From positions 25,332 to 89,331 of the forward strand of contig NZ_SMKO01000016.1 in the NCBI RefSeq assembly GCF_004348685.1: DNA of 64,000 nt. The letters run 5' to 3'. This DNA is from Nonomuraea deserti (lineage in GTDB: Bacteria; Actinomycetota; Actinomycetes; Streptosporangiales; Streptosporangiaceae). Positions 59,961 to 64,000 of this stretch are shown in pieces. Within the stretch, counting starts at the first letter, position 1, and each line of letters starts with the position of its first letter. The notes under the pieces were generated by a model. The model saw only the letters and a list, made by a program, of their open reading frames with translations, searched no databases and was not told the origin of the DNA. Position numbers and translations under genes: made by a program.

Positions 59961-61076
59961 ATGTCCCAGATCGTGAAGCGGGCCTACAAGTACCGCTTCT
60001 ACCCGACCCCCGAACAGGCGGATCTGCTGAACCGCACGTTCGGGTGTGTCCGGTTGGTCTGGAACAAGGCACTCGCCGAACGCAACCGGCGCTACACCGA
60101 CGAGCACGTCTCGACTTCGTACGTGGACACGGCCAAGTGGCTGACCGCATGGAAGCAAGACCCGGAACTGGAGTTCCTGCGCGAGGTGTCGAACGTCCCG
60201 TTGCAGCAGGCGTTGCGCCGGCAGCAGGTAGCGTTCAACAACTTCTTCGCCAAGCGTGCCCGCTACCCGCGCTTCAAGTCCAAGCACAAGTCGCGGGCAT
60301 CGGCGACGTTCCAGAACAACGCCTTCTCGTTCCGGGATGGCGTGGTGAAGCTGGCGAAGATGGACGCTCCGCTGGACATCGTGTGGTCGCGTCCGCTCCC
60401 GGAAAGAGCCGAGCCGTCCACGGTGACGGTGTCGAAGGATGCGGCGGGACGCTGGTTCGTGTCCCTGCTGGTCGAGGAGAAGATCAGCCCGCTGCCGCCC
60501 GTGGATGCGCAGATCGGGATGGATGCCGGGCTCACTCATCTGCTGACGCTTTCCACCGGCGAGAAGATCACGAATCCGCGCTGCGAACGACGGGACAGGC
60601 GGCGCTTGGCCAAGGCGCAGCGGGAGTTGGCCCGGAAGGCGAAGGGCTCGGCGAACCGGGCCAAGGCCAAGCTGAAGGTGGCGCGGGCGCATGCCCGGAT
60701 CACCGACCGGCGTCGGGACTTCCTGCACAAGGTCACCACTCGATTGGTGCGCGAGAACCAAACGCTCGCGATCGAGGACCTGACCGTCCGCAACCTGGTC
60801 AAGAACCACTCGCTGGCCCGCGCCATCTCCGACGCCTCCTGGCGCGAGTTGCGGGGGATGCTGGAGTACAAGGCCGCCTGGTACGGGCGGACGCTGGCGG
60901 CCGTGGACCGGTGGTTCCCGTCGTCGAAGCTGTGCTCGGCTCGCGGATGCGGGCACGTCAACGGTTCCATGCCGTTGAACGTCCGTTCGTGGACCTGTCC
61001 TGCCTGCGGGAGCGTCCACGACCGGGACGTGAACGCGGCGAAGAACATCCTCGCGGCCGGGCTGGTCGAGAGGTAA
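59961..61076 (+). CDS. tnpB: RNA-guided endonuclease TnpB
   Basis: 371 residues, ancestor-type relative of Cas12. N-terminal K-R-A-Y-K-Y-R-F-Y-P-T-P-E-Q and C-V-R-L-V-W-N-K-A-L, then a RuvC domain with all three acidic residues apparent: D188 in I-G-M-D-A-G-L, E272 in A-I-E-D-L-T-V, D356 in H-D-R-D-V-N-A-A-K-N-I. Four cysteines of the zinc finger are present (C-S-A-R-G-C-G and C-P-A-C-G). It therefore looks catalytically intact. ATG at 59961 fits the family N-terminus; an ATG 9 bases earlier is possible. Same orientation as the host operon, so it can be co-transcribed. Confidence 0.95.
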   Translation: MSQIVKRAYKYRFYPTPEQADLLNRTFGCVRLVWNKALAERNRRYTDEHVSTSYVDTAKWLTAWKQDPELEFLREVSNVPLQQALRRQQVAFNNFFAKRARYPRFKSKHKSRASATFQNNAFSFRDGVVKLAKMDAPLDIVWSRPLPERAEPSTVTVSKDAAGRWFVSLLVEEKISPLPPVDAQIGMDAGLTHLLTLSTGEKITNPRCERRDRRRLAKAQRELARKAKGSANRAKAKLKVARAHARITDRRRDFLHKVTTRLVRENQTLAIEDLTVRNLVKNHSLARAISDASWRELRGMLEYKAAWYGRTLAAVDRWFPSSKLCSARGCGHVNGSMPLNVRSWTCPACGSVHDRDVNAAKNILAAGLVER

Positions 61077-61202
61077 AACGCCTGCGGAGGGCTGGTAAGA
61101 CCGGCCCCGGAGTCTTCCGGGGAGGCGTGGCCCGATGAAACAGGAACCCCGATCCGGTGACGGATTGGAGTCCCCTGCCTTCAGGCGTGGGGAGGGAGTC
61201 AA
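61050..61202 (+). ncRNA. Predicted omega/reRNA of the TnpB element
   Basis: In this class the guide RNA scaffold covers the 3' end of tnpB and the right end, with the guide taken from the flank. The segment from the end of tnpB to TCAA contains the right-end hairpin and a GGCCCCGGAGTCTTCCGGGG stem (about 61101-61120). The guide would start at 61203. Extent is predicted, not observed. Confidence 0.5.
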
Positions 61203-61213
61203 GGGAGTGAACC

Positions 61214-61582
61214 GTGGCATCGTGGGATAACGGCGAGGCGGAGCCCGAGCGCAGCTCGCTGGTCCGCATGTACGCCGTCACCGGCGGAAGGACCGCCCCG
61301 CGTACCGAGCTGGCCATGGAGGCCCTGGTGTCGTCGGCGACCTCGGCCCAGCTCGGTCCGACCTACACCCGCGAATACCGGGCGATCAGCGAGCTGTGCC
61401 GGCAGGTGCGGTCCGTGGCGGAGATCTCGGCGCTGCTGAGCGTCCCTCTCGGAGTGGCGCGGGTGCTCATCGCCGACATGGAGGCGGACGGGCTGGTCAG
61501 GGTGTACCAGCCGCAGCTGAACGCGGGATTACCCGATAAGAACCTGCTCGAAAGGGTGTTGAGTGGACTTCGCAGGCTCTAG
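61214..61582 (+). CDS. DUF742 protein (CvnC-type, copy 2)
   Basis: 122 residues, paralogous to the copy-1 protein (R-M-Y-A-V-T-G-G-R-T, V-A-E-I-S-A-L-L-S-V-P-L-G-V-A-R-V-L-I-A-D, N-L-L-E-R-V-L-S-G-L). GTG start with its own GGGAG site retained immediately after the TnpB element. Overlaps the GTPase start. Confidence 0.94.
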   Translation: MASWDNGEAEPERSSLVRMYAVTGGRTAPRTELAMEALVSSATSAQLGPTYTREYRAISELCRQVRSVAEISALLSVPLGVARVLIADMEADGLVRVYQPQLNAGLPDKNLLERVLSGLRRL

Positions 61583-62129
61583 CCGGCTCACCTCGACGAA
61601 GATCGTCGTGGCGGGCGGGTTCGGCGTGGGCAAGACCACGTTCGTGAGCTCCGTGTCCGAGATCCTGCCGCTGACCACCGAGGCGGTGATGACCGACGCG
61701 TCGGCGGGCGTCGACGACCTCGGCCACACACCGGGCAAGACCACCACGACCGTGGCCATGGACTTCGGGCGGCTCTCCCTGGCGAACGACCTGATCCTCT
61801 ACCTGTTCGGCACGCCGGGCCAGTACCGGTTCTGGTTCATGTGGGACGACCTGGTGCGCGGGGCCATCGGTGCCGTGGTGCTGGTCGACTCGCGCCGGCT
61901 CGCCGACAGTTTCCCCGCCGTCGACTACTTCGAGGAGTCGCGGATCCCGTTCGTGGTCGGCCTGAACGGCTGGAACGGCGAGTTCCCGCACGTCGAGACC
62001 GAGGTGCGGGAGGCGCTCACGCTCTCGCCGCACGTGCCGATCGTCCGCACGGACGCGCGGGCGCGCCCGGCGGTCAAGCACACCCTCATCACGCTGGTCG
62101 AGCACGCCATGGCCGTGCGCGCCGGCTGA
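61563..62129 (+). CDS. Conservon small GTPase (CvnD-type, copy 2)
   Basis: 188 residues, very close to the copy-1 GTPase. P-loop G-G-F-G-V-G-K-T-T-F, T-T-T-V-A-M-D-F-G-R, L-F-G-T-P-G-Q-Y-R-F, G-L-N-G-W at the G4 position. GTG start overlaps the DUF742 stop by 20 bases, exactly as in copy 1. Confidence 0.94.
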   Translation: MDFAGSSRLTSTKIVVAGGFGVGKTTFVSSVSEILPLTTEAVMTDASAGVDDLGHTPGKTTTTVAMDFGRLSLANDLILYLFGTPGQYRFWFMWDDLVRGAIGAVVLVDSRRLADSFPAVDYFEESRIPFVVGLNGWNGEFPHVETEVREALTLSPHVPIVRTDARARPAVKHTLITLVEHAMAVRAG

Positions 62130-62135
62130 ACACCC

Positions 62136-63095
62136 CTACCGGCCCGCCCACCAGCGGGCGGCCACCAGCTCGGCCACCAGGGTCTCCGCGAGCAGGGCCA
62201 CGTCGGGGTCGCCGTCGTGCCGGTAGCGGATGGCGGCCGCGGCGTCCTTCACCTCCGCGCCGACGGCGAGCACCGTCGAACCCCGCAGGCGTACCCAGTC
62301 CATGGCCTGGTCGTCGTAGCGGGAACCCGGATAGAGCAGGGCCCGGTAGTCGAGGGACTTGGTGAGGTAGACGTCCACGTGGGACCAGTCGCCCGTCTCG
62401 CACGCGTCGGCCGGGCGGCGCGGGCCCTCGCGCAACATCAGCGCCGACTGCTCCGCCGACGACAGGCGCTCGGCGGGGGCGACGGCGTAGACGCCGTGCG
62501 GGCCGTCGAGCAGTTCCAGTGCCTGCGGGAGCCAGGCGTCCCGGCGGTCCAGCAGGTCGGCGGTGGCCTCGGCGGCCCGCACCACCAGGGCGGGCACGTC
62601 GCGGTCCCGCCCGGTGAGCGTGGCCTCCATGAGCAGCAGGAGCGCCAGGGTGTGCTGGAACGTCCGGCACGCGACGCCGCCGCGTTCCTCGCCCGCGTGC
62701 ATGGGGATCACCAGGTCCGCCGCCTCGGCGAGGGGCGAGCCCGTGGTGTTGGTGAGCACGGCGACGGGGGAGGGGCCGCCCGCGTAGCGGGCCGCGGCGT
62801 CGAGGGTCTCCCCGCTGGCGCCGGTGGCCGAGATCGGCACGACCAGGGTGTCCTCCCTCGCCGGATACGTGGCGGCGGCGGAGGCGTAGTCGGCGTACGC
62901 GTCGACGCCCGCCGCGCGCAGGCGCAGGGCCGCCACCTCGGCGGCGTAGCGGGAGCTGCCCATGCCGAGGAAGAGCACCCTGGCGATGCCCGGCGGCAGG
63001 GCGCGGAACGGGTTCTCCTCGGCCAGGGCGCCGGCCAGGCTCCGCAGCGCCGCCGGCTTGGCCTCCAGGTCGGACAGGTAGAGCTCGGGATTCAC
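62136..63095 (-). CDS. SIS-domain protein (sugar isomerase/aminotransferase-like)
   Basis: 319 residues with two SIS domains of the GlmS/AgaS type. V-L-F-L-G-M-G-S-S-R-Y-A-A-E-V-A binds a phosphosugar in the family, followed by V-V-P-I-S-A-T-G-A-S-G-E-T, and a second domain. There is no glutaminase domain. Start GTG overlaps the kinase-like gene upstream by 4 bases. The pairing with a maltokinase-fold protein suggests amino-sugar phosphate metabolism (for example deamination or isomerisation of glucosamine 6-phosphate), which is inference. Confidence 0.85.
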   Translation of the reverse strand: MNPELYLSDLEAKPAALRSLAGALAEENPFRALPPGIARVLFLGMGSSRYAAEVAALRLRAAGVDAYADYASAAATYPAREDTLVVPISATGASGETLDAAARYAGGPSPVAVLTNTTGSPLAEAADLVIPMHAGEERGGVACRTFQHTLALLLLMEATLTGRDRDVPALVVRAAEATADLLDRRDAWLPQALELLDGPHGVYAVAPAERLSSAEQSALMLREGPRRPADACETGDWSHVDVYLTKSLDYRALLYPGSRYDDQAMDWVRLRGSTVLAVGAEVKDAAAAIRYRHDGDPDVALLAETLVAELVAARWWAGR

Positions 63096-64000
63096 GCGAT
63101 GTTCTCCTCGGGGTCCTGCTTCGGGTTCTGCTCGGGGCCCGGCTCCGCCTCGGGGTCCTGCTCCGGGTTCTCAGCGGGGTACCAGGTGCGCAGGACGCCC
63201 ATGGGGGCGTAGCGCCAGCGGGGCAGGTGACGGGCGGCGTAGATGAGCTCCCGGCACTCCTGCTCCACCTCGAACGGGCGGATCAGCCTGTCGTCCAGCA
63301 GGTCAGGCCGGCCCCGCTCGGCCAGGCGGGCCCGGTAGGCGGACAGCAGGGCGGCGCGGGCGGCGGCCGCCCACGCGGCGGCCTCGGCGGGCGGCGTGGA
63401 CCGCCGCCTGATCGCCACCTGCGCCACGTGCTCCAGGCTCGTGGTCAGCTGGGCGACGTCCCTGGCCGCCGGCTGGTACGGGTCCGCGTCGGCGACCGTG
63501 GGGTTGCCGTCGAAGTCGATCACCGCGTACCCGCCCTCCCACCGGAGGATCTGGCCGACGTGGAGGTCGCCGTGGATCCTGATGCGCGGGCCGGTCGCGG
63601 GAAGGTCCAGCGGGGCGAGGTCGCGCCGGAGGGCGGCGGACCTGCCGGCCAGCCACTCGCCGTCGTCGCCGCCGGTCAGCTCCAGGGCCTGCGCGAGCGC
63701 GCCCGCCGCCCGCGCCGCCAGGGTGGGGCCGGTCCCGCCGGGGCGCGGCGGCAGCGTGGCGAGGGCCAGATGCAGGTCGGCGGCCAGGCGGCCGAGCGGC
63801 GTGGCGAAGGCGGTGGCGCCGGCCCTGTCCGGCGACGCGGCCTCGTCGACGCACCACTCCCAGCCGTCCCGCGCTCCTGGCAGATAGCCCGTGACCAGGG
63901 CGAGGAGATGGTCACGGCCGTCCAGCACCGCGGTCAGAGCCGCGTACGGGGGAGCGGTGTCGTTGAAGCCCGCCTCAACGAGGTGGGCGAGGATCTCGGG
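63092..64000 (-). CDS. Maltokinase/glucosamine-kinase-like phosphotransferase (5' end beyond window)
   Basis: The frame is open to the window edge (first visible residues P-E-I-L-A-H-L-V-E-A-G-F), so the N-lobe is missing. About 302 residues remain. Catalytic loop R-I-R-I-H-G-D-L-H-V-G-Q-I-L and metal-binding V-I-D-F-D-G-N-P mark an aminoglycoside-phosphotransferase/maltokinase fold. The tail E-N-P-E-Q-D-P-E-A-E-P-G is acidic and low complexity. Actinobacteria have a glucosamine kinase of this fold, encoded beside a SIS-domain protein as here. Maltokinase is the alternative, but no treS or glgE is visible. Confidence 0.8.
   Translation of the reverse strand, partial: PEILAHLVEAGFNDTAPPYAALTAVLDGRDHLLALVTGYLPGARDGWEWCVDEAASPDRAGATAFATPLGRLAADLHLALATLPPRPGGTGPTLAARAAGALAQALELTGGDDGEWLAGRSAALRRDLAPLDLPATGPRIRIHGDLHVGQILRWEGGYAVIDFDGNPTVADADPYQPAARDVAQLTTSLEHVAQVAIRRRSTPPAEAAAWAAAARAALLSAYRARLAERGRPDLLDDRLIRPFEVEQECRELIYAARHLPRWRYAPMGVLRTWYPAENPEQDPEAEPGPEQNPKQDPEENIA

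Larger units (their letters stand above)
59876..61202 (+). mobile_element. IS605/IS1341-type element carrying only tnpB
   Basis: A 1327-bp element inserted between the roadblock and DUF742 genes of conservon 2. The left flank is TTCAC (59871-59875). The right end has the subterminal hairpin CCCC-T-GCCT-TC-AGGC-GT-GGGG (61172-61192) and terminates in TCAA (61199-61202). A left-end hairpin lies at about 59885-59907. This matches the IS608-like rule of a TTAC-type left cleavage site and TCAA right cleavage site without target duplication. Removing it restores a 25-bp gene spacer, against 26 bp in the paralogous operon. No tnpA is present, so it would need a transposase in trans. Confidence 0.85.

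Noticed and set aside
59961..61076. Idea that TnpB is a nuclease-dead regulator domesticated in the operon
   Set aside because: Asp, Glu and Asp of the RuvC site and the zinc-finger cysteines are all present, and intact IS ends surround it.

Overview
The window is very GC-rich, densely packed chromosomal DNA with GTG and TTG starts, many 4-base ATGA overlaps and many apparently leaderless genes. Conservon operons, DUF742 and roadblock proteins, DUF3618, DUF6286 and a Tox-PL/YrhB pair point to a filamentous actinomycete. Streptosporangiales (Nonomuraea-like) is my best guess; that is inference, since no rRNA is present. Nearly all of the window is housekeeping and nitrogen/carbon metabolism, with small mobile or decaying elements between.

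Layout. 1-4.2 kb: 3' end of rph, then rdgB, a membrane-anchored sulfite-oxidase-like molybdoenzyme, and a Tox-PL papain-fold toxin overlapped by its YrhB/Imm35 partner. 4.2-9.4 kb: FtsX-type ABC exporter and a NarL-type two-component system. 9.6-13.2 kb: AmaP/DUF6286 pair, a fold-III PLP enzyme, DUF3618 protein and a Bcp peroxiredoxin. 13.3-17.3 kb: tRNA-Leu, a yefM-yoeB pair whose toxin is frameshifted, then gcvT-gcvH-sdaA behind a two-aptamer glycine riboswitch. 17.3-23.5 kb: a lipoprotein, then a gamma-glutamylation pathway (glutamine-synthetase-like ligase, aldehyde dehydrogenase, SDR, class-I amidotransferase hydrolase) with a divergent GntR/FCD regulator; the gene set resembles the proposed ethanolamine-to-glycine route.

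23.5-32.2 kb: a His-rich membrane protein, an AbiEii-type pseudogene, an ABC exporter with two 16-bp operators, hutU plus an RpiR regulator, a doubly frameshifted propeller-like gene, and a DrrAB-type exporter. 32.4-38 kb: SDR, then M20 hydrolase-hutF-hutI, sharing a palindromic operator with hutU, then a sigma-70 factor. 38-44.4 kb: MOSC protein, an iron-siderophore lipoprotein with an iron box, and amtB-glnK-glnD.

44.5-62.1 kb: two paralogous conservons (sensor kinase, roadblock, DUF742, small GTPase) flank a TetR gene and a choline/betaine import-and-oxidation operon. The second conservon carries an IS1341/IS605-type element encoding only TnpB, inserted between its roadblock and DUF742 genes. 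62.1-64 kb: a SIS-domain protein and a maltokinase/glucosamine-kinase-like protein that runs off the window.

Functionally, the window centres on nitrogen: ammonium uptake and PII signalling, histidine degradation, gamma-glutamylated amine degradation, glycine/serine catabolism and choline use. Three genes (yoeB, the AbiEii homologue, the propeller protein) show frameshifts; all could be natural decay or assembly indels.
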